A DNA stretch of 54,192 bases from positions 1-54,192 of the forward strand of contig JAFUGG010000009.1 of NCBI GenBank assembly GCA_017469525.1. The letters are read 5' to 3'. Each line of letters opens with the position of its first letter. The stretch's first letter is position 1. The notes under the pieces were generated by a model. The model made no database searches. It was not told where the DNA came from and was given only the letters and a program-made list of their open reading frames with translations. Below, in pieces: positions 15,839-25,455 of the stretch. The position numbers and the translations under genes are program-made. This DNA comes from Bacteroidaceae bacterium (GTDB taxonomy: Bacteria; Bacteroidota; Bacteroidia; Bacteroidales; Bacteroidaceae).

Positions 15839-18205
15839 TTATTTCTTCTTTGTGAGGTCGAGCACTCGGACGGCACGGAACTTGAGTCCGGCACCATGTC
15901 CGAGGAAGCCGATGTGGCCCGTCTTGTTGAACATGCCCGGGTGGTTCCTATGGTCGACCGTGTAGGGGTTGTTGTCTGAGCCGTCGGGAGCTACGTTGTG
16001 ACCCTTGCAGGCCTCCTTGATGTCGCCGTCGACGATGACTTCGCCGTTCACCGTCACGGTGATGTGGTTGCCCTTCACACGTATTTCTTCCTCGCTCCAC
16101 TCGCCCAGGGGCTTGTGCTTGATACGCTTGGCCGGGATGACGCCATACACGCTACCATGCACCTGATACTCGCGCAGACCAGCATAGATGGGGTCGTCGT
16201 GGTCCAGAATCTGCACCTCGCACATGCCGTCGTAGGCTGCATCGACGCCCATCGGGGTGCGGATGCCGACGCCATTGTTGACGCCGGGACGCAGGAAGCA
16301 GAACTCGAAGCGGAACACGAAGTCGCGGTATTCCTTCGCGGTATAGAGGTTGCTCTCGTTGCCGTAGTTGGCTGTGACGTTGATGCAACCGTTGATGGGC
16401 ACATAGCCCACCTTATTGCCCACGAAGTTGTCGAGGTTCGTGCCGTCGAACAAAAGCTCGAAGCCCTGCTTCTTCTCCTCGTCGGAGAGGACATAAGGCT
16501 CAACAGGCTTCATCTCGGAAAGCTTCTGGCGGAGCGCATCCACAGCATAACCGTCGTCGGCATCGCCCGTAGCCTTGAAGATGTTGATGCACTTCTCCAG
16601 ATTCTCCTTCACGACGTCATACTCGATGTCCTCAGTCGTCTTAGAAATAATCTCCTTGGCTGTCGTGGCGGCAGTATAGCCGAGTTCCTTGTCGTCGAGT
16701 TGCTTGGAGGCCAGCAGAAAAGCGTTGCGCGTGGGAGTCCCTGCCAGTTTCGAGAGGATGCTCTTCTTGTCGCTGACAGACTTTGCCAGCGAGAAGGCCT
16801 CCGTCAGTCTTGCAGAACGGCTGTCGAGATTGCCCTCTTTGCTGCTCACAAGGTTGACGTAGCTCATCAAGGCCTTCTCGTTGCCCTTCTTCGCAGCAGC
16901 AAGCAGAGGCTTGGCAGCCTTGTAGTTGGTGCTCTTCCCAAGAGCCTCGATGGCAGCCTCGTCACCAATCTTCTCCAGGTCGGCCACGGATGCGTCGGTT
17001 CCCGTGGCAGCCAGCAACGGATAGAGCAACGCCCTCTTCGGCATCATGGGCTGGTTTGTGAAGAAGGAAATCTTCTTGTACTGCTCGTCGGCCGACAGCG
17101 TCTGCAGGGCTGCGGAACATGCCTTCTGCCAAGCGGGAACGTGGTTCGGGTTCTCGTCGAGCACTGTCAGGGCACCGATGATGGCATTCGTCTGGTCAGG
17201 AGACACCACGCCAGGCAGGGCACTAAGTGCAGCCTCGCTGTACGTTGCATTCTTGGTGAGCTTCAGAATCTCGTCGGCAGCCTCGGTGCAGCGGCGTGCT
17301 GAGGCAAGCTTCAGAAGTGAGAGCTTCTTGTCGCCCTCAGCAGTCTTCAGGGGCTCCAACAGGTTCAGTTTGCCGGGGAAAGAGCAGAGGGCGCGGAAGG
17401 CTTCCGCATTGTTCTCGCCGCCCAACTGGTCGATGAGCGTCTTCTCAGCATCCTCTCCACCTATCTTGCCCAGTGCTTCGATGGCAGCCTTTGCAGGCTT
17501 GCCGCCCTTGGCAGCAACGCTGGTGAGCAAAGCCTTCTGGCTTGCTATCTTATTGTCACCCAGCCAGTAAAGGACATCACTCTTGGCCTCTTCGCCCAGC
17601 GACTTGTATTTCTTTGCGACGGCGGCGGCAAGGTCGTCCGTGGCAAGGCCTTTGGCTGTGGCAAACTTCAGTGCCTGCATGCGCAGGGCATGGTCCTTGC
17701 TCTTCACGGCCTTCACGATTTCCTGGCCTGCGTCACTGCCGAGGCTGACCAGCTTGTCGTAAGCCTTAGCATAAGGCGTCGAGGCTTGTGGGGTGACGTA
17801 GGTGACGTCTTCTTCCTTCGAAAGCAGGCGAAGCTCGTTCTCCAGGAACTGTTTCGCATCCTTGTCGCTCTGTGCGGCGATGGCTTGCTTGAGGCCCTCG
17901 CGTACGTTCGCTGCCCAGGTCTCGTTCGTCCCTGCAAAGGCAACGGCGCCATGAATGGCGTATTCCACCTTGGCATTCACCCTTTGGGCAGCAGGCTTCA
18001 GCATTGCGGCAAGAAGGGTGATTGACTTCGGAGCAGCTGCAACCAGCGGTTGCATCTCATTATTGAAGTCTGCCTGATTCTGTATAGGCATGAGTGCGAG
18101 CACATCCTGAACGATGGTCTCGGTAGCGCGACCGCGTGCATCCTGTCCAAAGGAAGGCAGGCTGAGCAGGAGAGCCGCTATAATAATATATAATGTATGT
18201 CTCAT
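15839..18205 (-). CDS. Secreted DUF1080 (3-keto-disaccharide hydrolase-type) protein with HEAT-like N-terminal region
   Basis: The 788-aa protein has a signal peptide (MRHTLYIIIAALLLSLPSFG, cleavage near GQ). Residues about 30-560 are alanine/lysine/leucine-rich helical repeats (KAAIEALGKIGGEDAEKTLI and similar), resembling HEAT-type scaffolds. The last 210 residues form a DUF1080 beta-sandwich (FELLFDGTNLDNFVG, NGVGIRTPMG, MCEVQILDHD, GEWSEEEIRVKGNHITVTV). DUF1080 proteins in gut Bacteroides cleave 3-keto-glycosides. The gene lies 75 bp downstream of a Gfo/Idh/MocA oxidoreductase in the same direction, as in known 3-keto-glycoside pathways. The actual substrate is not visible. Confidence 0.8.
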   Translation of the reverse strand: MRHTLYIIIAALLLSLPSFGQDARGRATETIVQDVLALMPIQNQADFNNEMQPLVAAAPKSITLLAAMLKPAAQRVNAKVEYAIHGAVAFAGTNETWAANVREGLKQAIAAQSDKDAKQFLENELRLLSKEEDVTYVTPQASTPYAKAYDKLVSLGSDAGQEIVKAVKSKDHALRMQALKFATAKGLATDDLAAAVAKKYKSLGEEAKSDVLYWLGDNKIASQKALLTSVAAKGGKPAKAAIEALGKIGGEDAEKTLIDQLGGENNAEAFRALCSFPGKLNLLEPLKTAEGDKKLSLLKLASARRCTEAADEILKLTKNATYSEAALSALPGVVSPDQTNAIIGALTVLDENPNHVPAWQKACSAALQTLSADEQYKKISFFTNQPMMPKRALLYPLLAATGTDASVADLEKIGDEAAIEALGKSTNYKAAKPLLAAAKKGNEKALMSYVNLVSSKEGNLDSRSARLTEAFSLAKSVSDKKSILSKLAGTPTRNAFLLASKQLDDKELGYTAATTAKEIISKTTEDIEYDVVKENLEKCINIFKATGDADDGYAVDALRQKLSEMKPVEPYVLSDEEKKQGFELLFDGTNLDNFVGNKVGYVPINGCINVTANYGNESNLYTAKEYRDFVFRFEFCFLRPGVNNGVGIRTPMGVDAAYDGMCEVQILDHDDPIYAGLREYQVHGSVYGVIPAKRIKHKPLGEWSEEEIRVKGNHITVTVNGEVIVDGDIKEACKGHNVAPDGSDNNPYTVDHRNHPGMFNKTGHIGFLGHGAGLKFRAVRVLDLTKKK

Positions 18206-18280
18206 TTTGTCATTTACAATTTAGTTATTTATCATTTGCCATTAGTTCCTCCCCTTTGGGGGAGGTTAGGAGGGGGGCTA

Positions 18281-19585
18281 TTAGATGAGCTTTCCCCATT
18301 CACCCCGCATCGGTTGGTTGACGAGGCGGTTGGCTTCGTCGTCATTGATGAAGGTTTGCGTGGCCGGATCAAAGTGTAGTGTGCGGTTCAGACGGAGTGC
18401 ACAAACGCCAATGTTGACGATGGTTGCGCTGTGATGCCCATTGCTTTCGTTGAGGGCGAACTGGCGTCTGTTGCGCACGCACTGCAGGAAGTCTGTGTTC
18501 CTCTCCTCGGGGTCTGGCAGCTCGTTGATGATTTGCTGGACGTTTGGAATAGTGCATTCGAAGCCCTTGAATACCTTGCCCTTCGGCCCTTCGATGTATG
18601 GCACTTTGCCCTGACTCTCGAAGCCTTCGCCTTCCAGAATGATTTGGCAACCGTCGGCATAGGTGTATGTGATGTTGCGCCAGATGCCAACTGCGTCGGG
18701 ATGCTGCTGAGGAGCGTCAATCTCAACCTTGATGGGGAACTCATCATCCTTGCCGAGGATGTACTGGACGGGGTCGATGTAGTGCTGTCCCATGTCGGCC
18801 AAGCCGCCGCCATCATAGTCGAAGTAGCCACGGAAGGTCTGGTGGGTGCGGTGGATGTTGTAGGGCTTGTAGGGAGCCGGGCCGAGCCAGAGGTCGTAAT
18901 CGAGCTCTTTGGGAACCTGCTGAACCTCGAGGTTCTCCTTGCCCACCCAGAAGAATTTCCATGCAAAGCCTGTTGCGCCGGAGATGCGAACCTTGAGGGG
19001 CCATCCGAGCAGGCCGCTGTCCACGAGCTTCTTCAGTGGCTTGACTTCTGTGCCAAGCCCGTAGAAGGTGTCCTTAAAGCGGAACCATGTGTTCAGGCGG
19101 AATATTCTGCCGTTGCGCTTTACAGCCTCTTCCACGCGCTTACCCTCGCCGATGGTGCGCGTCATGGGTTTCTCGCAGAAGATATCCTTGCCTGCATTGG
19201 CAGCGATAACCGACATGAGTCCGTGCCAATGGGGTGGAGTGGCGATGTGGACGATGTCCACGTTCGGGTCATTAATCAGTTCGCGGAAGTCGTGGTAGGA
19301 CTTTAGGTCTTCGCCCCAATTCTTCTTTGCAGCAGCAAGAGCCGAGTCGAGATGCTTTTGGTCAACGTCGCAGAGGGCAACGAGACGGCAGTTCTGGTCG
19401 CTGACGAAATGTGAACTGGAGCGGCCGATGCCGCCTACTCCAATCAAGCCTCGCGTCAGTTGGTCGCTGGGAGCTATGATGTCGTTCTTGCTTCCCATCT
19501 TACCCATGACCTCTCGAGGCAGGATGCTGAAAAGCGCAGCACTGGCCGCACCTTTCGTAATAAAGGATCGTCTGTTCATTTTCAA
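18281..19585 (-). CDS. Gfo/Idh/MocA oxidoreductase with Tat-like leader
   Basis: The 434-aa protein starts with a twin-arginine-like leader (NRRSFITKGAASAALFSIL), then a Rossmann domain (RGLIGVGGIGRSSSHFV) and the family motif FCEKPMTRTIGEGKRV with the conserved EKP lysine. The C-terminal substrate domain has DYDGGGLADMGQHYIDP. Family members of this secreted type oxidise sugars, including GH109-like glycosidases and 3-keto-sugar-forming enzymes. With the downstream DUF1080 hydrolase it could oxidise a glycoside at C3 before cleavage. Tat export is inferred from the leader only. Confidence 0.85.
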   Translation of the reverse strand: MKMNRRSFITKGAASAALFSILPREVMGKMGSKNDIIAPSDQLTRGLIGVGGIGRSSSHFVSDQNCRLVALCDVDQKHLDSALAAAKKNWGEDLKSYHDFRELINDPNVDIVHIATPPHWHGLMSVIAANAGKDIFCEKPMTRTIGEGKRVEEAVKRNGRIFRLNTWFRFKDTFYGLGTEVKPLKKLVDSGLLGWPLKVRISGATGFAWKFFWVGKENLEVQQVPKELDYDLWLGPAPYKPYNIHRTHQTFRGYFDYDGGGLADMGQHYIDPVQYILGKDDEFPIKVEIDAPQQHPDAVGIWRNITYTYADGCQIILEGEGFESQGKVPYIEGPKGKVFKGFECTIPNVQQIINELPDPEERNTDFLQCVRNRRQFALNESNGHHSATIVNIGVCALRLNRTLHFDPATQTFINDDEANRLVNQPMRGEWGKLI

Positions 19586-19619
19586 GGTTAATTAATTAAG
19601 AATAGTTGCTTTTCCGCAC

Positions 19620-19651
19620 CAAAATTAGCTTTTTTTTCTGACAATGCAAAA
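19620..19651 (-). promoter_or_regulatory. Promoter of the oxidoreductase/DUF1080 operon
   Basis: On the minus strand, TTTTG (19651-19647) and TAATTTTG (19627-19620) are separated by 19 bp, about 35 bp upstream of the ATG. Confidence 0.7.
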
Positions 19652-19688
19652 CTTTAAGGGATAAATCTTAAAGAGCAGGGCGAAAGAT

Positions 19689-19719
19689 TTTGCTGTGTGA
19701 GGAAATATATGTACCTTTG
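19689..19719 (+). promoter_or_regulatory. Promoter of the rRNA methyltransferase gene
   Basis: TTTG at 19689-19692 and TACCTTTG at 19712-19719, 19 bp apart. The predicted start site near 19726 excludes an upstream in-frame ATG at 19697 and supports the ATG at 19739. Confidence 0.7.
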
Positions 19720-19738
19720 TGTCGAAAAGAGATGCGAA

Positions 19739-21013
19739 ATGGATATTATGATGACATTGCCAGAGGATTTTGTTCGTCTGATGCACGAACATTATGACGC
19801 AGACACGGCAGATTTGCTTTGCGAGGCGTTGGACACGACCGAACCGGAAGTATCCATCCGCCTTAATCCCCGCAAAATCTCTGCCGAAGAGGCTTTGTCC
19901 CATAATCCTGACCTTGAGCCCGTGCCCTGGTGTCCCGATGCTTTCTACCTCAAGGAACGTCCTGCCTTCACCTTCGACCCCTTGCTCCATGCCGGAGCCT
20001 ACTATGTTCAGGAGGCTTCGTCGATGTATGTAGCCCAAGTTTTGAAGGGGCAAGGGGCAAGGAGCGAGGGGCAAGAGAATACCAACAACTTAAGCAAATC
20101 TCCTGCCCCATGCTCCTTGCCCCTTGCCCCTAACCCTTTGCTCGCCCTCGATCTCTGTGCTGCTCCTGGTGGCAAGAGCACGCTTCTGCAGAGCCTTTTG
20201 CCGGAGGGTTCGCTCCTGATAAGTAATGAACCAGTCGCCAAGCGCGCCCAGGTCCTTGCGGAGAATATGCAGAAGTGGATGACGGGACAGCCCGAGACAG
20301 CTCCTCATACCCTTGTTACACAGAATTATCCCGCTGAATTCGGGACTCTGACGGGGTGTGTGGACATCCTCCTGACCGACGTCCCGTGTTCTGGCGAAGG
20401 CATGTTCCGTAAGGACGAAACAGCCAGACGGGAGTGGAGCCTGCAGAATGTGGCCATGTGTCAGCAGCGTCAGAGGGACATCCTGCAGGACATCTGGCAC
20501 GTCCTGAAACCCGGAGGCCTGCTCATCTACAGCACCTGCACTTTCAATCGATACGAGGATGAGGACAATACACGCTATATATGCGATGAAATGGGCGGTT
20601 TTTGCATTACGGAGCGACATTTTCTCCCGGGCCGCGATCGGGGGGAAGGCTTCTATGTCGCCGCAATCCGGAAGGCTGGAGAATACGAGAAGTCATCCCT
20701 GGCAGACATCCAAGATGCTGCGAAGAAAGTGCGTCGGACACTCAAGATGCTGTATGACTCGGCAAACGCTCCGCAGCCTGAAGGTCCTCGCATCGAGCTG
20801 ACCTACCGAGAGGCCCTGCAATACCTGCGTCGCGAAGCCCTTCGGGTGGAGGCTCCCAGAGGGCCGGTCACGCTTTGCTACCGTGGCTTCGTGCTCGGTC
20901 CCGGCAAGGGCGTGGCTGGTCGCATCAACAATCTCTACCCGGAACAGTGGCGCATCCGAACCACCTACACGACGCCCTTCTCCTTGCTCGATAGGGTGGA
21001 AAACCTGCTGTAG
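19739..21013 (+). CDS. NOL1/NOP2/Sun family rRNA m5C methyltransferase, RsmF-like
   Basis: The 424-aa protein (start MDIMMTLPEDFVRLM chosen from the promoter position) should methylate a cytosine in 16S rRNA using SAM. Motifs: LDLCAAPGGKSTLLQ for SAM binding, TDVPCSGEGMFRKDE and YSTCTF with the two catalytic cysteines, and a C-terminal FVLGPGKGVAGRINN PUA-like domain as in RsmF/YebU-type enzymes. Between EASSMYVAQVLK and LALDLCAAPGG there is an extra stretch of about 28 residues (roughly 104-132), encoded by a palindromic repeat inserted in frame. The frame stays open, so the enzyme may tolerate it as a surface loop. Confidence 0.88.
   Translation: MDIMMTLPEDFVRLMHEHYDADTADLLCEALDTTEPEVSIRLNPRKISAEEALSHNPDLEPVPWCPDAFYLKERPAFTFDPLLHAGAYYVQEASSMYVAQVLKGQGARSEGQENTNNLSKSPAPCSLPLAPNPLLALDLCAAPGGKSTLLQSLLPEGSLLISNEPVAKRAQVLAENMQKWMTGQPETAPHTLVTQNYPAEFGTLTGCVDILLTDVPCSGEGMFRKDETARREWSLQNVAMCQQRQRDILQDIWHVLKPGGLLIYSTCTFNRYEDEDNTRYICDEMGGFCITERHFLPGRDRGEGFYVAAIRKAGEYEKSSLADIQDAAKKVRRTLKMLYDSANAPQPEGPRIELTYREALQYLRREALRVEAPRGPVTLCYRGFVLGPGKGVAGRINNLYPEQWRIRTTYTTPFSLLDRVENLL
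20047..20130. repeat. Palindromic repeat inserted in frame in a coding sequence
   Basis: Arms of about 30 bp: GGGGCAAGGGGCAAGGAGC at 20047-20065 and its complement GCTCCTTGCCCCTTGCCCC at 20112-20130, with imperfect extension inward. The length keeps the reading frame of the methyltransferase. The translated insert is low-complexity (GQGARSEGQ...SLPLAPNP), unlike the rest of the enzyme. Confidence 0.75.
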
Positions 21014-21065
21014 AGAGACTCTGCGTGCATTTTCGTACAATTAAGCATATTTTCTGCCGCTATTC

Positions 21066-21097
21066 TTTGGCTGGACACGGCTAAAATGCTATCTTTG
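21066..21097 (+). promoter_or_regulatory. Promoter of the GDP-fucose operon
   Basis: TTTG at 21066-21069 and TATCTTTG at 21090-21097, 20 bp apart; a GGAGGAG ribosome-binding-like sequence precedes the ATG at 21131. Confidence 0.75.
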
Positions 21098-21130
21098 CAA
21101 ATCTTTTTCTGTTAAATGGAGGAGTAGCTT

Positions 21131-22195
21131 ATGGAAGATCATAACCACTTAGTGATAATGGCAGGCGGCGTGGGGAGTCGCTTCTGGCCGATGAGTACGT
21201 CGGAAAAGCCAAAGCAGTTCGTCGATGTCTTGGGCTGCGGACGTACACTTATCCAGCTGACTTTCGACCGCTTCAAACCAGTCGTGCAGGCTAAGAATAT
21301 GTGGGTCGTCACGTCGGCTTCGTACCTTAACATCGTTCGCGAACAACTGCCCGAGATTCCCTGGAACCATGTCCTGCTGGAACCATGCCGTAGGAACACG
21401 GCACCTTGCATAGCCTATGCCAGCTGGCGCATCAAGTCGCAGGACCCGAAGGCCAATGTCGTGGTGGCTCCCAGCGATGCCATCGTGATGGATGTCAATG
21501 AGTTTCAGCGTGTCGTCAACTCATGTCTGAAGTTCGTGGCAGAGAGCGACGCGATGGTTACACTTGGCATGAAGCCCACCAAGCCTGAGACAGGCTACGG
21601 CTACATACAGGCTGACCTCTCCTTCTCCACTGCCCGAAATAAGGAAGTCTTCCGCGTTGATTCCTTCAAGGAAAAGCCCGACATAGACACGGCAAACCGC
21701 TATATCCAGAAGAACAACTACTTCTGGAATGCTGGCATCTTCATCTGGAACGTCGGCACCATAGCCAATGCCTTGCGCGTCTATCAGCCAACCCTCTCAA
21801 AGATATTCGAGGACCTGCTCCCCGTCTATGGCACTGAAAAGGAACAGGAAGCCATCAACCAGGCTTTCCCTCAGTGCGAGAACATCTCCATCGACTACGC
21901 TATTATGGAGAAAGCTGAGGAAATCTACGTCTTCCCTGCCAGTTTCGGATGGAGCGACCTTGGTACTTGGGGGTCGCTCCACGAGAATTCCGAACGCGAC
22001 ATATACGGCAACGCACTCATCGGCGACCATATTGATGTGTATGAGACCACCAACTGTATCGTCCATGCCACGCAGGAGAAACGTGTCGTAGTGCAGGGTC
22101 TGGACGGCTACATCGTGGCAGAGTGTGATGACGCATTACTTATTTGCCGTCTCTCCGACGAACAACGTATCAAGCAGTTCAGCGAAGGGAATTAG
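21131..22195 (+). CDS. manC: Mannose-1-phosphate guanylyltransferase
   Basis: The enzyme makes GDP-mannose from mannose-1-phosphate and GTP. The nucleotidyltransferase signature AGGVGSRFWPMSTSEKPKQF is at residues 12-31, with LLEPCRRNTAPCIAYA and FVEKP-equivalent FKEKPDIDTA further on. At 354 aa it is the short, single-domain form without the C-terminal isomerase cupin. It is followed by gmd and fcl, so its product feeds GDP-fucose synthesis. Confidence 0.92.
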   Translation: MEDHNHLVIMAGGVGSRFWPMSTSEKPKQFVDVLGCGRTLIQLTFDRFKPVVQAKNMWVVTSASYLNIVREQLPEIPWNHVLLEPCRRNTAPCIAYASWRIKSQDPKANVVVAPSDAIVMDVNEFQRVVNSCLKFVAESDAMVTLGMKPTKPETGYGYIQADLSFSTARNKEVFRVDSFKEKPDIDTANRYIQKNNYFWNAGIFIWNVGTIANALRVYQPTLSKIFEDLLPVYGTEKEQEAINQAFPQCENISIDYAIMEKAEEIYVFPASFGWSDLGTWGSLHENSERDIYGNALIGDHIDVYETTNCIVHATQEKRVVVQGLDGYIVAECDDALLICRLSDEQRIKQFSEGN

Positions 22196-22251
22196 ACAGA
22201 GATTGTGAGATAAAAGATAGAATTTGTATTAGATTTAATTAAGGTATATAT

Positions 22252-23337
22252 ATGAATAGAAAGATTGCTTTGATAACCGGTATCACGGGCCAGGATGGCT
22301 CGTTCCTTGCCGAGTTCCTGATTGAGAAAGGCTACGAGGTTCATGGCATCCTGCGCCGTAGTTCAAGCTTCAACACCAGCCGTATCGAGCACTTGTACCT
22401 CGATGAATGGGTGCGCGACATGAAGAAGAAGCGTCTGGTGAACCTTCACTGGGGAGACATGACAGATAGTTCCAGTCTCATCCGCATCATTAGCGAGACA
22501 AGGCCTGACGAGATATATAATCTTGCTGCCCAAAGCCACGTGAAGGTCTCCTTTGATGTGCCGGAATTTACAGCTGATGCTGATGCAATCGGCGTGTTGC
22601 GCCTGTTGGAAGCCGTGCGCATTGCAGGCCTGGCACAGACGTGCAGGATTTATCAGGCATCGACAAGCGAGTTATACGGCCTGGTGCAAGAGGTTCCGCA
22701 GAAGGAGACAACCCCATTCTATCCCCGCAGCCCGTACGGTGTGGCGAAGCTCTATGGCTTCTGGATTATGAAGAACTACCGCGAGAGCTACAACATGTAT
22801 TGCTGCAACGGCATCCTCTTCAACCATGAGAGCGAACGCCGAGGCGAGACATTCGTCACCCGCAAGATAACCCTGGCTGCTGCCCGCATTGCCCAGGGAT
22901 TTCAGGACAAACTGTATTTGGGCAACCTCAACAGCCTGCGTGACTGGGGCTATGCTAAGGATTACGTGGAGTGCATGTGGCTCATCCTGCAACAGGAGAA
23001 GCCCGAGGACTTCGTTATTGCCACGGGGCAGTATCACACCGTTCGAGAGTTCTGCACCCTCGCCTTCAAGGAGGTCGGCATCATGTTGCGCTGGGAAGGC
23101 GAAGGCGTGGAAGAGAAGGGCATCGACATCAATACGGGCAAAGTCCTGGTGGAGGTAGATCCCAAATACTTCCGTCCCGCCGAGGTGGACCAACTGCTGG
23201 GTGACCCAAGCAAGGCAAAGAAACTGCTGGGATGGAACCCGCAGAAGACCAGTTTCGAGGAGCTTGTGAAGATTATGGTGGCCCACGACATGAAGAAGGT
23301 GAGGAAGTTGTATCTGCGTTCGCAAATGGATGACTGA
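22252..23337 (+). CDS. gmd: GDP-mannose 4,6-dehydratase
   Basis: Gmd converts GDP-mannose to GDP-4-keto-6-deoxymannose with bound NADP. The Rossmann motif [19 protein letters not shown] opens the 361-aa protein; [15 protein letters not shown] holds the catalytic Tyr-x3-Lys, and the family-specific [17 protein letters not shown] and [19 protein letters not shown] are present. Its TGA overlaps the next ATG by one base. Confidence 0.96.
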   Translation: MNRKIALITGITGQDGSFLAEFLIEKGYEVHGILRRSSSFNTSRIEHLYLDEWVRDMKKKRLVNLHWGDMTDSSSLIRIISETRPDEIYNLAAQSHVKVSFDVPEFTADADAIGVLRLLEAVRIAGLAQTCRIYQASTSELYGLVQEVPQKETTPFYPRSPYGVAKLYGFWIMKNYRESYNMYCCNGILFNHESERRGETFVTRKITLAAARIAQGFQDKLYLGNLNSLRDWGYAKDYVECMWLILQQEKPEDFVIATGQYHTVREFCTLAFKEVGIMLRWEGEGVEEKGIDINTGKVLVEVDPKYFRPAEVDQLLGDPSKAKKLLGWNPQKTSFEELVKIMVAHDMKKVRKLYLRSQMDD

Positions 23338-24278
23338 TGGAAAAGGACAGCAAGATATATGTTGCCGGCCATAGAGGCATGGTAGGCAGTGCCATTGTAA
23401 GAGAGCTGAAGAGGCAGGGATACAACAATATCATAACCCGCACCCATAAGGAACTTGACCTCACCAGACAAGACCAGGTAGAGGCGTTCTTTGCTGAGGA
23501 GAAGCCTGAGTACGTCTTTCTTGCAGCTGCCAAGGTGGGCGGTATCGTTGCCAACCAGAGCGCTCTGGCCGACTTCATGTACGACAACATGATACTGGAG
23601 ATGAACGTCATTCATGCCGCGTGGCAGAATGGCTGCAAGAAGCTGGAGTTCCTCGGCAGCTCGTGCATCTATCCTCGCATGGCGCCGCAGCCTATGCCTG
23701 AGGGATGCCTCTTGACAGGTGCTTTGGAGAAGACCAATGAAGCGTATGCGCTGGCAAAGATAAGCGGCTTGAAATACTGCGAGTTTCTGAACCGCCAGTA
23801 TGGTACAGACTATATCTCCGTGATGCCTACGAACCTCTACGGGCCCAACGACAACTACCATCCCGAGCACAGCCACGTCCTGCCTGCCTTGATACGTCGT
23901 TTTCATGAGGCCAAGGAAGCGGGGCTGGAGAGCGTCACCTGCTGGGGCGACGGCAGTCCGCTGCGCGAGTTCCTCTATGTGGATGACCTGGCCAATCTGT
24001 GCGTCTTCTTGATGAACAACTACAGCGGCAACGAGACGGTGAATGCCGGCACGGGCAAGGAACTGACCATCAAGGCGCTGACGGAACTTGTGGCGAAGGT
24101 GGTCGGCTATGAGGGTCGTATCGAGTGGGACACGACGAGGCCCAACGGCACGCCCCGCAAGCTCTTGGACGTGAGCAAGGCAACGAAGCTGGGTTGGACG
24201 TACAAGACGGAACTGGAAGACGGCATACGTCTGGCCTACGAAGACTTCTTGCACAATCCGATGAGGGCAGAGAGGTGA
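23337..24278 (+). CDS. fcl: GDP-L-fucose synthase
   Basis: This epimerase/reductase turns GDP-4-keto-6-deoxymannose into GDP-L-fucose, the donor for fucosylated surface glycans. The 313-aa protein has [14 protein letters not shown] near the start, [15 protein letters not shown] with the catalytic cysteine and serine, and [13 protein letters not shown] with the Tyr-x3-Lys. It overlaps both gmd and the following xylanase gene by one base each. Confidence 0.95.
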   Translation: MEKDSKIYVAGHRGMVGSAIVRELKRQGYNNIITRTHKELDLTRQDQVEAFFAEEKPEYVFLAAAKVGGIVANQSALADFMYDNMILEMNVIHAAWQNGCKKLEFLGSSCIYPRMAPQPMPEGCLLTGALEKTNEAYALAKISGLKYCEFLNRQYGTDYISVMPTNLYGPNDNYHPEHSHVLPALIRRFHEAKEAGLESVTCWGDGSPLREFLYVDDLANLCVFLMNNYSGNETVNAGTGKELTIKALTELVAKVVGYEGRIEWDTTRPNGTPRKLLDVSKATKLGWTYKTELEDGIRLAYEDFLHNPMRAER

Positions 24279-25312
24279 TGATGCGCTTGCTTCTGCTTCT
24301 GCTTTTGCCTGCCGTGACGCTGTCATTGTCCGCGCAAGGCCTCAAGGATGTCTTCAGGAAGGATTTCCTGATGGGCGTTTCGTTGAGCGGCAGGAATGTG
24401 CGTATTCCGGCTGAGCAAGACCTTATCCGCAGGCAGTTCAACAGCGTGACCTGTGAGAACGCCATGAAGCCTGCGTCGCTACATCCTGCTCCGGGTGTCT
24501 GGCGATGGGAAGAGGCCGACCGCATAGCTAACTTTTGTCGTGAAAATGGAATCAAGATGAGGGGCCATTGCCTCGTCTGGCACAACCAGTTCTCCGACTG
24601 GATGTTTTACGATGAAATGGGCGATTTTGTGAGCAAGGACACCTTTTATGTCCGCCTGGGGGAGCATATCAAAACTGTCATAAACAGGTACAAGGATGTC
24701 GTCTATGCTTGGGATGTTGTGAACGAGGCGATGTCCGACGGCGGCATGAACCCATATCGCGAGTCCAAACTCTACCAGCTTTGTGGCGACGAGTTCATTG
24801 CCAAGGCCTTCCAATTCGCACGCGAAGCTGACCCGAAAGCCATCCTTTTCTACAACGACTACAACGAGACGAACCCCCGAAAGAGCCGCAACATCTACAA
24901 CATGGTGCTGAAGATGCGTGCTGCAGGCGTGCCCATCGACGGCATCGGGATGCAGGGCCATTACAACATCTTCGGCCCGAGCGTCAAGGAACTGGAGGAC
25001 GCTTTGGCGCTCTATGCACCGCTTGTGGAGCATATTCATGTTACGGAACTCGACGTCCGTGCGAGCGAGGAGATGGGCGGACAGCTGAAGTTCGACAGAG
25101 AGGGTATTGCCATGTCGGACACCATCCAGGCCCTTCACACCCAGCAGTACGAGCGTCTGTTCAAGACCTTCCGTAAGTATCGCGACAAGATAGACTGCGT
25201 GACGTTCTGGAACCTGCACGACGGCTGTTCATGGCTCGGCGAGAAGAACCATCCCCTGCTCTTCGATAAGGCTCTCCAGCCCAAGCCTGCGTACTATCAG
25301 CTTGTTAAATAG
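24278..25312 (+). CDS. GH10 endo-1,4-beta-xylanase
   Basis: The 344-aa secreted enzyme should cut beta-1,4-xylan. The start is the ATG at 24278, which gives a good signal peptide ([20 protein letters not shown]); a longer in-frame start at 24125 would overlap fcl out of frame. GH10 motifs: FNSVTCENAMKPASLHP, RGHCLVWHNQ, the acid/base Glu at about residue 150 in WDVVNEAMSDGG, and the nucleophile Glu at about 257 in HVTELDVRA. The fcl stop overlaps this start (TGATG), so the xylanase appears translationally coupled to GDP-fucose synthesis, an odd pairing. Confidence 0.92.
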   Translation: MMRLLLLLLLPAVTLSLSAQGLKDVFRKDFLMGVSLSGRNVRIPAEQDLIRRQFNSVTCENAMKPASLHPAPGVWRWEEADRIANFCRENGIKMRGHCLVWHNQFSDWMFYDEMGDFVSKDTFYVRLGEHIKTVINRYKDVVYAWDVVNEAMSDGGMNPYRESKLYQLCGDEFIAKAFQFAREADPKAILFYNDYNETNPRKSRNIYNMVLKMRAAGVPIDGIGMQGHYNIFGPSVKELEDALALYAPLVEHIHVTELDVRASEEMGGQLKFDREGIAMSDTIQALHTQQYERLFKTFRKYRDKIDCVTFWNLHDGCSWLGEKNHPLLFDKALQPKPAYYQLVK

Positions 25313-25360
25313 GAACAGACACAGGCAGAGGAAGTTACGCTGAAATCCTATTGCTCCTGC

Positions 25361-25405
25361 CAAGGAATACTAATGCATCGGTCAAAGTATTACTAATGCA
25401 TCGTG
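25361..25405. repeat. Two-unit repeat (locus D), 22/23 bp
   Basis: TACTAATGCATCG occurs twice 23 bp apart, each preceded by CAAGGAA or CAAAGTAT. The same word CAAGGAATACTAAT recurs in array F (33559 onward), linking the arrays as one family. Confidence 0.55.
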
Positions 25406-25455
25406 CAAGGCATATTAGAATTGCAGGCTGAGCATGCATTTTTTTTGTTTTTCTC

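Noticed and set aside
24125..24277. Longer start for the GH10 xylanase
   Set aside because: It would overlap fcl out of frame and bury the signal peptide.
23034..24326. A 430-codon minus-strand frame over gmd and fcl
   Set aside because: It covers two well-identified enzymes on the other strand and has no recognisable domain.
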